A stretch of DNA of 49,367 bases from an uncultured Corynebacterium sp. Lineage in GTDB: Bacteria; Actinomycetota; Actinomycetes; Mycobacteriales; Mycobacteriaceae. Made by a program: the position numbers and the translations under genes. Of this stretch, positions 23,993-32,073 are shown in pieces. The notes below the pieces were generated by a model. That model saw only the letters and a list, made by a program, of their open reading frames with translations, ran no database searches and was not told the origin of the DNA. The stretch is from the NCBI RefSeq assembly GCF_946222835.1, contig NZ_CAMIHD010000014.1, positions 1 through 49,367 of the forward strand, in the 5' to 3' direction. The first letter of the stretch is position 1, and every line of letters begins with the position of its first letter.

Positions 23993-24907
23993 CTAACCAA
24001 ACAATGCCGCGATGGCCAGCATCGCCGGCAGCGAGAGGAATGTAGTGAGAAAAACCGTATCCCGGGCCACGGTTTCTCCCACCTCATAGGTGGCAGCATA
24101 GTTATATACGTTCTGCGCCGTGGGCAAGGCCGCCAAAATTAGCGCCGCGTACAACTGCGCGCCGCCCAAGCCCAAGGCGGTACCTACAGCCAGCGCGATA
24201 GCGGGCATACCTACCAACTTCAAAACCGCCGCGGTAATGGTGGGCAGGCGATCTTCTTCCAACAGTGCATCGCCTTTTAAAGAGGCACCAAAACTCATGA
24301 GGATCATGGGAATAGATGCACCACCCAGAATCTCCAATGGCTTCATCACTATATCCGGTACCTGCCACCCTGTTGCGGAGACGATAAATCCCGCTACCGC
24401 AGCTAGCACTACCGGCGCGGTAATTCCGGAGACCACGGAGCTCCCTATCGATCGCACGCTCGTGCCCTGCGCATTGAGTCCCGCAATGATAAACGGCGAG
24501 AGCACCGCCATCTGAAGCACCAAAGCAGGGATGACGTAGGTGGCATCGCCTATGACATAGGTGGCAATGGGCAGGCCAATATTGACCGAGTTGTAATAGC
24601 TGGCCGCTGCGGCCCCTGCCATGGTTTCGCCGCCGCTGCGCGGAAAGAATAGCCGGCTGCACAGCCAGTACACAGCCATGGTGGCTATGGAAGCAACGGC
24701 GATAACAGCCACCACGGGGGATACGAACGCAGAGGTATCGGATTTAGCTACGCTGGAGAAAATAAGCGCCGGCGTTGCCGCCCAAAAGGCGGTGCGGTTG
24801 AATTGAAGTCGCGCCTCGCCCTTGCCAATGATGCCCCTGTGCGCCAGCACAAATCCTACACCGATGACTACGAAAATGATTGCAAACCCAGTCAATACGT
24901 CCAGCAA
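23993..24907 (-). CDS. AEC family transporter
   Basis: The 304-residue protein has about ten hydrophobic segments in two halves, with the AEC (auxin efflux carrier/malonate permease-like) features NSVNIGLPI-type (here YNSVNIGLPIATYV) and a conserved second-half segment GGASIPMILMSFGASL. AEC carriers move organic anions or amino acids; the substrate cannot be told. The start codon is TTG at 24907 (LLDVLTGF), with GAAAGG about 10 nt upstream; no better start is near. It is convergent with the hydrolase gene, 5 nt apart. Confidence 0.85.
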   Translation of the reverse strand: MLDVLTGFAIIFVVIGVGFVLAHRGIIGKGEARLQFNRTAFWAATPALIFSSVAKSDTSAFVSPVVAVIAVASIATMAVYWLCSRLFFPRSGGETMAGAAAASYYNSVNIGLPIATYVIGDATYVIPALVLQMAVLSPFIIAGLNAQGTSVRSIGSSVVSGITAPVVLAAVAGFIVSATGWQVPDIVMKPLEILGGASIPMILMSFGASLKGDALLEEDRLPTITAAVLKLVGMPAIALAVGTALGLGGAQLYAALILAALPTAQNVYNYAATYEVGETVARDTVFLTTFLSLPAMLAIAALFG

Positions 24908-25073
24908 CAGCCAATAACCTTTCGCAGTAGTCCAGCCAAATGCGCCGTGGGGTCATTGTCCCATTACCCGTGGTGGCCTCAGAATTTGGGGACATAACAA
25001 AGTTGTATCGAATTGCCGGTGCGGCTCCGAAACGCCTTCCTTTTTGCTGGCGCTTTGTGGCACGGTGGAGGAC

Positions 25074-25664
25074 ATGAAGCTTTCTCACCGCGCAACCGTA
25101 GCCGCCCTATCCACCGCCCTAGTGATCTCCGGAACTTCTACCGTGGCCTCTGCTCAGCCGGTTTTGCCGCCGCAGATTCAGCAGGCTTCTTCGCAGGCGC
25201 AGGAGCTATCCTCTGATCCTTTTTCCGCCCTAGAGGATTTCCGCTTCACCCTGCCGCCGCAAGCCTATGAGCTGGCCGAGAAGTACAATATCCCGCTGCC
25301 AGAATTCCTAGCTAAGCCGGTGGGGCAGGCACCCAAGGTTGCCGGCCAGCTAGGCGCCGCCACCACCGCCCACCTTGAAGAGGCCGGGCACCGTAAAGAT
25401 GCGCGTGCAGCGGCTATCGCCCAGGAATGGGCCAACCAAGGTGCCGCCGGCAAGCTTGAGTACAAGGACGGCGTAGCCCACGGCTTGAATCACAAGGACG
25501 AGGGCCAGGGCACGGTTCGTCGCCTTAGCGAACAACAGGCGCAAGACCGCCTGAACTGGTTCAACCGCGACGTCCCAGTCAACGCTGCTCCCCAGCACGG
25601 CTTTGGCGTAGCAACCGCATATGACGGCACCTACATCTACGTTGCGGAGTTCTTCCTCAATTAA
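25074..25664 (+). CDS. Small secreted protein, tentatively CAP-like
   Basis: The 196-residue product has a classical Sec signal peptide (MKLSHRATVAALSTALVIS...ASAQP, cleavage near residue 28), a Gln/Ser-rich linker, and a compact C-terminal domain ending HGFGVATAYDGTYIYVAEFF. That ending resembles the last strand of CAP (SCP/PR1) domains, and ARAAAIAQEWANQGAAG fits the helix before it. The usual CAP His/Glu pair is not clearly visible. GGAGG 4 nt before ATG gives a firm start. Function unknown. Confidence 0.7.
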   Translation: MKLSHRATVAALSTALVISGTSTVASAQPVLPPQIQQASSQAQELSSDPFSALEDFRFTLPPQAYELAEKYNIPLPEFLAKPVGQAPKVAGQLGAATTAHLEEAGHRKDARAAAIAQEWANQGAAGKLEYKDGVAHGLNHKDEGQGTVRRLSEQQAQDRLNWFNRDVPVNAAPQHGFGVATAYDGTYIYVAEFFLN

Positions 25665-25677
25665 ACTTTTTCCCCAA

Positions 25678-25751
25678 GCCTCGATTCCGCCGCGTTCCTA
25701 GCAGTCATCTGCAACGATGACGAAGCCGCAAGGCGCCGGTAGAATCGAGGC
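25678..25751. repeat. 10-bp inverted repeat flanking the ABM promoter
   Basis: GCCTCGATTC (25678-25687) and GAATCGAGGC (25742-25751) are perfect inverted copies 54 nt apart. The right arm overlaps the -10 and ends at the ATG. It may be a two-site operator or an RNA stem from readthrough transcripts. Confidence 0.5.
25740..25745 (+). promoter_or_regulatory. -10 TAGAAT, leaderless promoter of ABM gene
   Basis: TAGAAT is followed by 6 nt and ATG at 25752, with no ribosome-binding site. Confidence 0.5.
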
Positions 25752-26075
25752 ATGATCCTGATTAACGTACAATTCCACGTCAAGCCTGAATATGCAGAGA
25801 CCTTCCTCGATGAAATCAATTGGTACACCGAGGCCTGCAATGCAGAGCCGGGCTGCATCGACTTTAAGTGGTTCCGCGATCCGGAAGACCGCCAGCGCTT
25901 CCTGCTGCTGGAGTCCTACGCAGACGGCAAGGACGTAGAGCATGTCCAGAGCGAGCACTTCCAGCGCTCGACCGAGGAGTTCCCGAAGTACCTCGTGGAG
26001 ACCCCGGACATCATTAACGTCCACATCGACGGCCGCACCGGTTGGGACAAGATGGGAGAGTTCTCCGTCGACTAA
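25752..26075 (+). CDS. Antibiotic biosynthesis monooxygenase (ABM) domain protein
   Basis: The 107-residue single-domain protein has the ABM dimeric ferredoxin-like fold pattern: MILINVQFHVKPEYAETFLD, a CNAEPGCIDFKWFRDPED middle with the usual EPGC turn, LLLESYADGKDVEHVQSEHF, and a last strand IINVHIDGR. Such proteins include cofactor-free quinol monooxygenases, haem-degrading enzymes and regulators. There is no haem-oxygenase Asn/His/Trp triad I can assign. It stands alone, with its own promoter and terminator. Confidence 0.85.
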   Translation: MILINVQFHVKPEYAETFLDEINWYTEACNAEPGCIDFKWFRDPEDRQRFLLLESYADGKDVEHVQSEHFQRSTEEFPKYLVETPDIINVHIDGRTGWDKMGEFSVD

Positions 26076-26089
26076 TCCCAACGAATCAA

Positions 26090-26126
26090 GCTCGCCCTCT
26101 ACAGCGCGGTAGAGCGCGAGCTTTTT
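26090..26126 (+). terminator. Rho-independent terminator of ABM gene
   Basis: A 13-bp stem with one C-C mismatch (26090-26102 with 26109-26121), a 6-nt loop and TTTTT lies 14 nt after the stop. Confidence 0.85.
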
Positions 26127-26150
26127 CATGTCTAGGCCCGTATAACATAA

Positions 26151-26217
26151 CGCCCTTCGCGCTCACGGCGAACGCTAATGCTAGTGGTGCATGAGCTTCC
26201 GGTGAGCGCGAAGGGCG
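26151..26217. terminator. 16-bp perfect hairpin downstream of the acyltransferase gene
   Basis: CGCCCTTCGCGCTCAC (26151-26166) pairs perfectly with 26202-26217 around a 35-nt loop. On the minus strand it lies 47 nt after the acyltransferase stop and is followed by TTATGTTATA. It is a likely terminator with an unusually large loop; a protein-binding site is the alternative. Confidence 0.5.
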
Positions 26218-26264
26218 GGAGCCTAGGCGCTTGCCGACGCCGCACCTCGGCGCTTACTACGCCA

Positions 26265-29200
26265 CTACTGCGGCGAGCACTGCGAGGATACGGTCTTGTC
26301 GTATTTCGAGTACTGCTTCAGAGCATCGTAGAAGGCATCCGAGTACTCGCCGGTGCGCTCCGGCATTGGGTGAACACCATCGGAATAGAGGATTGCGGGG
26401 TCGCTCTGAGCGTGTCCGCACCAGTCAGCGATGTAGACGTTGTCGTATTCCTCGGCTGCATCAATGACATCCTGTTGGGACTGGGACATCCATTCGCGGT
26501 CGCCATAGGGAACCGCCATAACAACGGTGCGGTCTTTGCCGATGATATCTAGAGCTTCCTTGATCTGATCCGGGAAGGCAGGTCCATTAGTGCCGAACCC
26601 GAGGAAGACGGTATCGCGCAACTGGCCGGAATCCTTGAGCTGCTGCAGAACCTGAATGCCTGCAGTGTAGTGGCGGGATACGTCTGCATCGACGTAAATC
26701 TGCGGGAAGCGCTGCTTGAGGGCACCGCTAGAAGCCAGCATCACCGAGTCACCGACTGCGGTAATGTCCTTGCCCTGTGGCATGGGGCGGGTCTTCTTGT
26801 CCTTCGATGAAGCCTGATCCTCGTCCTCAGCAGGTGGCTGTGGCGCAGCATTATTCGGCTGAAGCGGGGCATTGTTGCTGCTCTGGTTCTGCTGCTGGAG
26901 CTGTTCCAATTGCTGCTCCAACTCAGTCTTATCGCTGGAATTAATAACGCCGTAGACTACGCCCGCTACAGAGGCAATGACGAGGAATGGGACTACCGGC
27001 CACATGGTCTTGCCAAAGCCATCGCGCAATTCGCTAAATCCTGGGCGGGATGACCAATAGGTCTTCCACGTTTTCTTATATCCGCCGCGGCGGAACGGAT
27101 TCTCGATGAACTGGTAGGAAATCTCGGATAGAAGCAGCGAAATCGGCACGGCTACAAGGCCCAGGATCCAGGATTTATCGGAATTCTGGTTGCCCTCGAA
27201 AAGCGCCTTGAGAATCATGATGACTGGCCAATGCCAGAGATATAGCGAGAAGGAGCGCTGGCCAAACCAGCGCATGACCTTGGTTCTAAATAGCGGGGTC
27301 ATAGGGCCGTATTCGCGGACCACGCCCCAGACCATAAGGACACCGAGCACGCTGGTGAGGAGGAGTCCGCCCCGGTAGGTGATCTCCGCATCATCCGGCA
27401 TGAAGAATAGCTGTGCACCGTAGCCGAGGAGAGCTAGGGTGCCGATGACTCCTGCAATACGCGATTCAGACTTGCCTGCCGTAGCCCAAGAATCTGCCTT
27501 TGGGTCAGATTTAGTAGATGTCATCAGCAGAGACAGCACGGCACCGGTGAGCAGGCCGAAAGCGTGGGTATCGGTACCGTAGTAGACGCGCGTTGGGTCC
27601 TCTCCCGGCACGTAAATAAGAGCCATGGCAACGGCAGAGCCTATAGCCAAGACTGCCGCTACGAGGATAGGAAGCCGGCGCGGCTTGCGGCGAGAGATCA
27701 GAAAAACGCCGGTGATAAGAAGCGGCCAAATGACATAGAACTGCTCCTCCACGGCCAGCGACCAATAATGGGCGAAGACCTGAATCTCATTGTCCGCGAA
27801 GTAGGACTGGGAGGTCGCGATCTGGGTCCAGTTATTGACAAAGAACAGGGTGCCCAAGAACTGCTGGCGCAAGCCAACCGCTAGATCGCCGCCGATCCAT
27901 GCCACCAGCGCGGTGCACATGACCAGAACGGATACTGCGGCCGGAAGAATGCGCCGGAATCGCCGCACCCAGAAGTCTTTCAAGCTAATCGTGCCGGAGG
28001 TACGGAATTCACGCACCAGCAACGACGTGATGAGGAATCCGGAAAGCACGAAGAAGAGGTCAACGCCTAAGTAGCCTCCGGGTAGGAGGGAAGGGAAGAA
28101 GTGATAGAGCACCACGGCAATGACTGCGAGGCCGCGCAGGCCGTCTAGCCCCTTAACCTGGCGCAGACGGGCGTGACGCTTTTTCTTGACTACCTTGCTC
28201 TCCGGCGGTGTCGCCAGCGCCTCAGGGTCATTGGCCTGCTTTTGCAGCGGATACTTGGATTTACCGTCCTCCTGCGGAGCTGTCGCTTTCTGTGTTGCTG
28301 GTTTCTGGGCAGCTGGCTGCGCTTGGGCTGTTGCCACCGGTGCCTTTGGCTTTTTCGGAGCTGGCTGTGGTGCCTTGGACGGCTGTGCCTTGTCTCGTTG
28401 CCTCTCTTTAGCCGCGGCGGCAGCGGCGGCGGTGGCCGCCCCTGCTCCAGCTACACCACCCGTTGCTGCGGAGGTGCCAGTCTTTCCTGAAGCCGCCTTT
28501 GGGGCTGCTTGGGGCTCTGCCTTCTTCGGCCGGGGCTGTCCGGACTGCTGCTTCGCTTTGGGCTTGGGCACAGCGCGCGGTGGCTTTTGCTGAGCCGAGG
28601 TAGGGGTGCCTACCTGCTGAGATTTACGGGCCAGCCCGCGGCTGATATCAGATGGTTTTACCTCTGGGCGGCGCTTTGTCGTCTTCCTAGCCTTGTTCTG
28701 AGGCGTCGACGCCTTCGAATGTGGCTGTGGCCTTTGCTCCTGCTGCTTATCAAGACTGCCCTTTGAGGAGCCGCTTTGGTCCTTCTTCGGCTGGGCTACC
28801 TTGTCCCTATTGTGGGCAGCTTTATCCTGAGTCGGCCGAGTGCGCTGCTGGGAAGGGGTGGCCCCAGTCTTTGGTGCGGTTGCCTTCGGCTTGGGGGCAG
28901 TAGTGCTCTTCTTTTGTGTAGGAGTATTGGGCGCCGATGCCTGCGGGGCAGCCTTTTGGTTTGTGGTACTAGGCGTGCGGGTTTCGCCCTTGCCCTGGGA
29001 AGGTTGTGAACCCTTGGACGGCTGCGCTTTCTTTTTCGGTGCTGGTTGTGGTTGAGTGGTCTCCTTTGCCGTGTCTTCCTGCCCGCGCTTTTGGGGGCGC
29101 GGCTTCTGCGTTTGCTGCTGCTGACCTGCAGCCGGCTTGGCTGCGGCAGGTTTAGCGGTGGCAGGGTTAGTCTGTTGCGGCTTAGTCTTTTGTTGTTTAG

Positions 29201-30044
29201 CCGGCTTAGAAGGCGCCTGTGCTTGGGCAGTAGACGGGCGCGGTGACGCTGGCTTCGGGGAAGACTTTTTCGGGTTGGGAGAGGTGGATGGCTTGGTTGT
29301 CTTCTCCGGTTGCTGGGCTGCAGGTCGCGCCTGCTGCGATGGCTTCGCAGCGCCTTTTTGAGACGGCTTTTTGCCAGGCTTGCCCGCCGGTTTCGGGGAG
29401 GTATCGCGGGCAGAATCGGCCTTCGGGGAGCTCGGCGAGGTCGTGGAGCTAAAGCTGGCACCGCGGCGCGGTCGCTGAACCGGTTCGTGCGCCTTGCGTC
29501 GCGGCTTCTTTTCCTGCGCGTTCGATTGCGGCTGTTTCTCTACAGCTGCTGGTTTAGGGGAGGCTTCTGGCTTGCTTTGCTTAGTGGCGGCAGGTTTAGA
29601 TGCGGACTTTTGGGAAGCTGGCTTGTTTGTCGCTGCTTTGTCTGCGGGCGACTGCGAGGCTGCCTTTGCCTGCTGCGGTTTGGCGGAATTAGCCGCGCCG
29701 GAGTGCGGCTTCGCGGCCTCGGGGCGAGCGGTGTCTTTAGCGGCAGTAGGCTTGGACTCGGTAGCCTTCGCGGGCTTTCCTGCAGGTGTCTTTTTAGCTG
29801 AGTCCTTAGATTGGCCCCCTTGCACAGAGCGGTCTTGTGCTTTTCCTTGCGGTGCGGTGGATTGTGCACTCGTGGTGGACTTGGTGTTGTTCGATTCTTG
29901 GGGCGCGGAATCTTTTTTATTTGGGGTCTGGGGCGCACTGGCAGAGCCAGCTTTGGGCTTTACTGGCTGATGGACCGGTGTGCGTGGTTCATCTAAACGC
30001 CCAGGTTTCTTCTTACCCAGCAGTGAGCGCAAAATCTGCTTCAC
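26265..30044 (-). CDS. OatA-like acyltransferase with ~620-residue disordered basic N-terminus
   Basis: The product is about 1259 residues. Residues about 20-625 are low complexity, rich in Lys, Pro, Ala, Gln, Ser and Thr, and strongly basic. An acyltransferase-3 domain follows, beginning GLDGLRGLAVIAVVLYHFFP with the catalytic-type His and about ten membrane helices. A short Gln-rich linker leads to a C-terminal SGNH domain: GDSVM (Ser), FGTNG, and DGVHP (Asp-His). OatA-type proteins O-acetylate peptidoglycan or other envelope glycans outside the cell. The start is GTG at 30044 with GGGAG 5 nt upstream; the frame extends to 30182 but would precede the TAAAAT -10 (30085-30090) and enter the HAD gene. 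Normal family members are about 600-700 residues. Confidence 0.85.
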   Translation of the reverse strand: MKQILRSLLGKKKPGRLDEPRTPVHQPVKPKAGSASAPQTPNKKDSAPQESNNTKSTTSAQSTAPQGKAQDRSVQGGQSKDSAKKTPAGKPAKATESKPTAAKDTARPEAAKPHSGAANSAKPQQAKAASQSPADKAATNKPASQKSASKPAATKQSKPEASPKPAAVEKQPQSNAQEKKPRRKAHEPVQRPRRGASFSSTTSPSSPKADSARDTSPKPAGKPGKKPSQKGAAKPSQQARPAAQQPEKTTKPSTSPNPKKSSPKPASPRPSTAQAQAPSKPAKQQKTKPQQTNPATAKPAAAKPAAGQQQQTQKPRPQKRGQEDTAKETTQPQPAPKKKAQPSKGSQPSQGKGETRTPSTTNQKAAPQASAPNTPTQKKSTTAPKPKATAPKTGATPSQQRTRPTQDKAAHNRDKVAQPKKDQSGSSKGSLDKQQEQRPQPHSKASTPQNKARKTTKRRPEVKPSDISRGLARKSQQVGTPTSAQQKPPRAVPKPKAKQQSGQPRPKKAEPQAAPKAASGKTGTSAATGGVAGAGAATAAAAAAAKERQRDKAQPSKAPQPAPKKPKAPVATAQAQPAAQKPATQKATAPQEDGKSKYPLQKQANDPEALATPPESKVVKKKRHARLRQVKGLDGLRGLAVIAVVLYHFFPSLLPGGYLGVDLFFVLSGFLITSLLVREFRTSGTISLKDFWVRRFRRILPAAVSVLVMCTALVAWIGGDLAVGLRQQFLGTLFFVNNWTQIATSQSYFADNEIQVFAHYWSLAVEEQFYVIWPLLITGVFLISRRKPRRLPILVAAVLAIGSAVAMALIYVPGEDPTRVYYGTDTHAFGLLTGAVLSLLMTSTKSDPKADSWATAGKSESRIAGVIGTLALLGYGAQLFFMPDDAEITYRGGLLLTSVLGVLMVWGVVREYGPMTPLFRTKVMRWFGQRSFSLYLWHWPVIMILKALFEGNQNSDKSWILGLVAVPISLLLSEISYQFIENPFRRGGYKKTWKTYWSSRPGFSELRDGFGKTMWPVVPFLVIASVAGVVYGVINSSDKTELEQQLEQLQQQNQSSNNAPLQPNNAAPQPPAEDEDQASSKDKKTRPMPQGKDITAVGDSVMLASSGALKQRFPQIYVDADVSRHYTAGIQVLQQLKDSGQLRDTVFLGFGTNGPAFPDQIKEALDIIGKDRTVVMAVPYGDREWMSQSQQDVIDAAEEYDNVYIADWCGHAQSDPAILYSDGVHPMPERTGEYSDAFYDALKQYSKYDKTVSSQCSPQ

Positions 30045-30084
30045 AAAAACTCCCAAAGCACTACGTATATTTTCTAAACGGATT

Positions 30085-30090
30085 ATTTTA
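30085..30090 (-). promoter_or_regulatory. Probable -10 (TAAAAT) of the acyltransferase gene
   Basis: TAAAAT on the minus strand would give a leader of about 34 nt containing GGGAG (30050-30054) before GTG at 30044. Confidence 0.4.
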
Positions 30091-30162
30091 GCCTGCACAC
30101 AAGCACTTCGCCCCCATGAGGGGAGCAACGGTGCGGCGCCGGCTGGAGGCGAAAATTCGAGT

Positions 30163-31005
30163 CTAAGACTCTTCGCTGTCAAAAAGCTGACGCAGAACTG
30201 TCATGACCCCAAATTCGGTATTGGGTGGGGCGATGCGATCGGCTATCTCCTTTAGCCTTGGGTGTGCATTCTCCATCGCGATAGCAGTGCCGGCTTCGCG
30301 GAGGAGCTCGTAGTCATTCAGGAAATCGCCAAAGGCAGCGGTGCGAGACATGGGAACCGCTAGGAGCTCGGCCATGGTGTGTAGCGCTTCGCCTTTATTG
30401 ACGCCCGCGGCCATGACGTCGAGCCAGACGGCGCCAGAAATGGCGATATTATGCTCTGGAACGGCCGCGAGGAGAGGCTGGTGGAGGTGCTTTTCGCTGC
30501 CATCGGCGCAGTAAACCGCGATCTTGATTATGTCCGCATCGAGTAGGGCATCGAAGTCATCTACCCATTGCACTGCCTTGTAGTATTTGGAAATTTCTGC
30601 GCGGGCCTGCTCATCGGCACCTTTATGTACATAGGCGGTATCCGGAGTGCACAGCACTACGGTATGTGCGGCCTCGACAGTGCGGAGGGCGGCAACGGCG
30701 GCGCGCACCGCTGCGGTCGGCAGGGTAGTGGCGCTGATGACACGATTATCGTGGACAACCACGGAACCATTTTCGGCAATGAAGGTGTCTTCCTGCGGAA
30801 ACATCTCCTGCAGGGTGGCAAGCTGGCGGCCCGAGGCGGGGACAAGCGTGACTCCGAGCTGGTGGGCACGGGTGCTGATCGCTGCAAAATCTGGTGGAAG
30901 CTGGCCGTTGCCGTCCAGTAGGGTGCCGTCCATATCCAGGGCGATGAGCTGTGGGAGCAAAAATCCAAACCTATCTGTGAATTGACTATTGGTGGATAGG
31001 AGCAT
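30163..31005 (-). CDS. HAD-superfamily (Cof-type) phosphatase
   Basis: The 280-residue protein has motif I ALDMDGTLLDG, motif II in LVPASGRQ, a conserved IAENGSVV, a Lys in KIAVYC or NKGEAL, and motif IV AFGDFLNDYELL. This is the order of Cof/YidA-type HAD IIB hydrolases, which dephosphorylate sugar phosphates or cofactors such as FMN. About 15 residues precede the domain, so TTG near 30960 is an alternative start. It is divergent from the enoyl-CoA hydratase-like gene, with starts 25 nt apart. Confidence 0.9.
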   Translation of the reverse strand: MLLSTNSQFTDRFGFLLPQLIALDMDGTLLDGNGQLPPDFAAISTRAHQLGVTLVPASGRQLATLQEMFPQEDTFIAENGSVVVHDNRVISATTLPTAAVRAAVAALRTVEAAHTVVLCTPDTAYVHKGADEQARAEISKYYKAVQWVDDFDALLDADIIKIAVYCADGSEKHLHQPLLAAVPEHNIAISGAVWLDVMAAGVNKGEALHTMAELLAVPMSRTAAFGDFLNDYELLREAGTAIAMENAHPRLKEIADRIAPPNTEFGVMTVLRQLFDSEES

Positions 31006-31029
31006 GAGTTCTGTGTCACACTAGGGGTT

Positions 31030-32073
31030 ATGGCTATTACTGCACCTATCGTGTCCTCAGTCCGTAACCATACCGGAGTCATTGAGCTCAACCGCCCGAA
31101 GGCTCTCAATTCCCTCACCCCGGAAATGATTGACCTCATCGCGGCGTCGCTAGCGCAGTGGCGTGATAACGATGAGGTGGAGCAGGTGCTTTTTCTCTCG
31201 ACCAGTCCCAAGGCATATTGCGCCGGTGGTGACGTCCGCTATGCCCGCGAAGGCGTCCAAGAAGGAAAATTAGGCGATGTCGACAAGTTCTTTGCGGAGG
31301 AATACACCTTAAACGGCGATATTGCGGAGTATCCCAAGCCGGTCATCGCGCTCATCGATGGCATCGCTATGGGCGGAGGTCTGGGCATTTCCGCCCATGG
31401 AACCCATCGAGTGGTTACGGATAAGACCTTTGCTTCTATGCCAGAGATGAATATTGGCTATGTCACGGACGTTGGCATGGCCTATGCCGCCCAGCGCGCG
31501 GTGGGAACCCGCGGAAAGGCCTCGCCCGAGCTAGCGAAGTTTTGGGGTATCACCGGTTATCGCATGTATGCCGCAGACCTTGTGTGGAGCGGATTGGCCA
31601 CTCACTACGTGGCCAATGGCGAGGCTTTTGCTAGCACGGTAATCGAGGAGGGTTTGGCCGCGGCGCTTTCCCAGCACGCCACCGCACCTAGCGGCGAAGC
31701 GCCCTTGGCAGCGTGTATCGATGCCATCGAGGATGCTTTTTCCCACGACACCTGGCAGGACATCACCGCGGCTTTGGATAGCTACCCCGAGCTTAAGCAG
31801 CAGGTAGAGAAGTTGACTGCACAGGCATGCCCTACCTCAATCGTTGCAGCCATGGAGCTCTTCCGTGCCGAGCAGGAGTGCAGCAGCGTGCGCGAGGCGT
31901 TGGAGATGGAGACCAATTTGGGCGCCTTCATGTACCGGCGCGCGGACTTCGCCGAGGGAGTGCGTGCGGTCTTGGTGGATAAGACTAATGATGCAGCGTT
32001 TGAGCCAGCTGCGCTTGACGACGTCGACGTGGACGCCATCCGCAGCGCCCTACACGTCCACCCCGCGAAATGA
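31030..32073 (+). CDS. Enoyl-CoA hydratase/3-hydroxyisobutyryl-CoA hydrolase family protein
   Basis: The 347-residue length and the oxyanion-hole motifs YCAGGDVRYAREG and GIAMGGGLGISAHG point to the 3-hydroxyisobutyryl-CoA hydrolase branch of the crotonase family (valine catabolism). FASMPEMNIGYVTDVG supplies the usual catalytic Glu and Asp region. A true enoyl-CoA hydratase is shorter (about 260). No other valine-degradation gene is adjacent, so the substrate is inferred. Its 3' end overlaps the convergent gene by 24 nt. Confidence 0.88.
   Translation: MAITAPIVSSVRNHTGVIELNRPKALNSLTPEMIDLIAASLAQWRDNDEVEQVLFLSTSPKAYCAGGDVRYAREGVQEGKLGDVDKFFAEEYTLNGDIAEYPKPVIALIDGIAMGGGLGISAHGTHRVVTDKTFASMPEMNIGYVTDVGMAYAAQRAVGTRGKASPELAKFWGITGYRMYAADLVWSGLATHYVANGEAFASTVIEEGLAAALSQHATAPSGEAPLAACIDAIEDAFSHDTWQDITAALDSYPELKQQVEKLTAQACPTSIVAAMELFRAEQECSSVREALEMETNLGAFMYRRADFAEGVRAVLVDKTNDAAFEPAALDDVDVDAIRSALHVHPAK

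Noticed and set aside
28173..29970. Many long plus-strand frames (e.g. 28186-28593, 29310-29801, 29494-29970) antisense to the acyltransferase tail
   Set aside because: They are Leu/Arg/Gly- or Cys/Ala-rich mirror translations of low-complexity Lys/Pro/Ala codons; no ribosome-binding site, promoter or family motif supports them.
31011..31024. TGTGTCACAC between the HAD and ECH-like genes as a GlxR site or third shared -10
   Set aside because: It lacks the 6-nt spacer of the GlxR consensus, and only the minus-strand TAGTGT fits TANNNT (12 nt from its ATG); the plus strand gives CACACT, a near miss.
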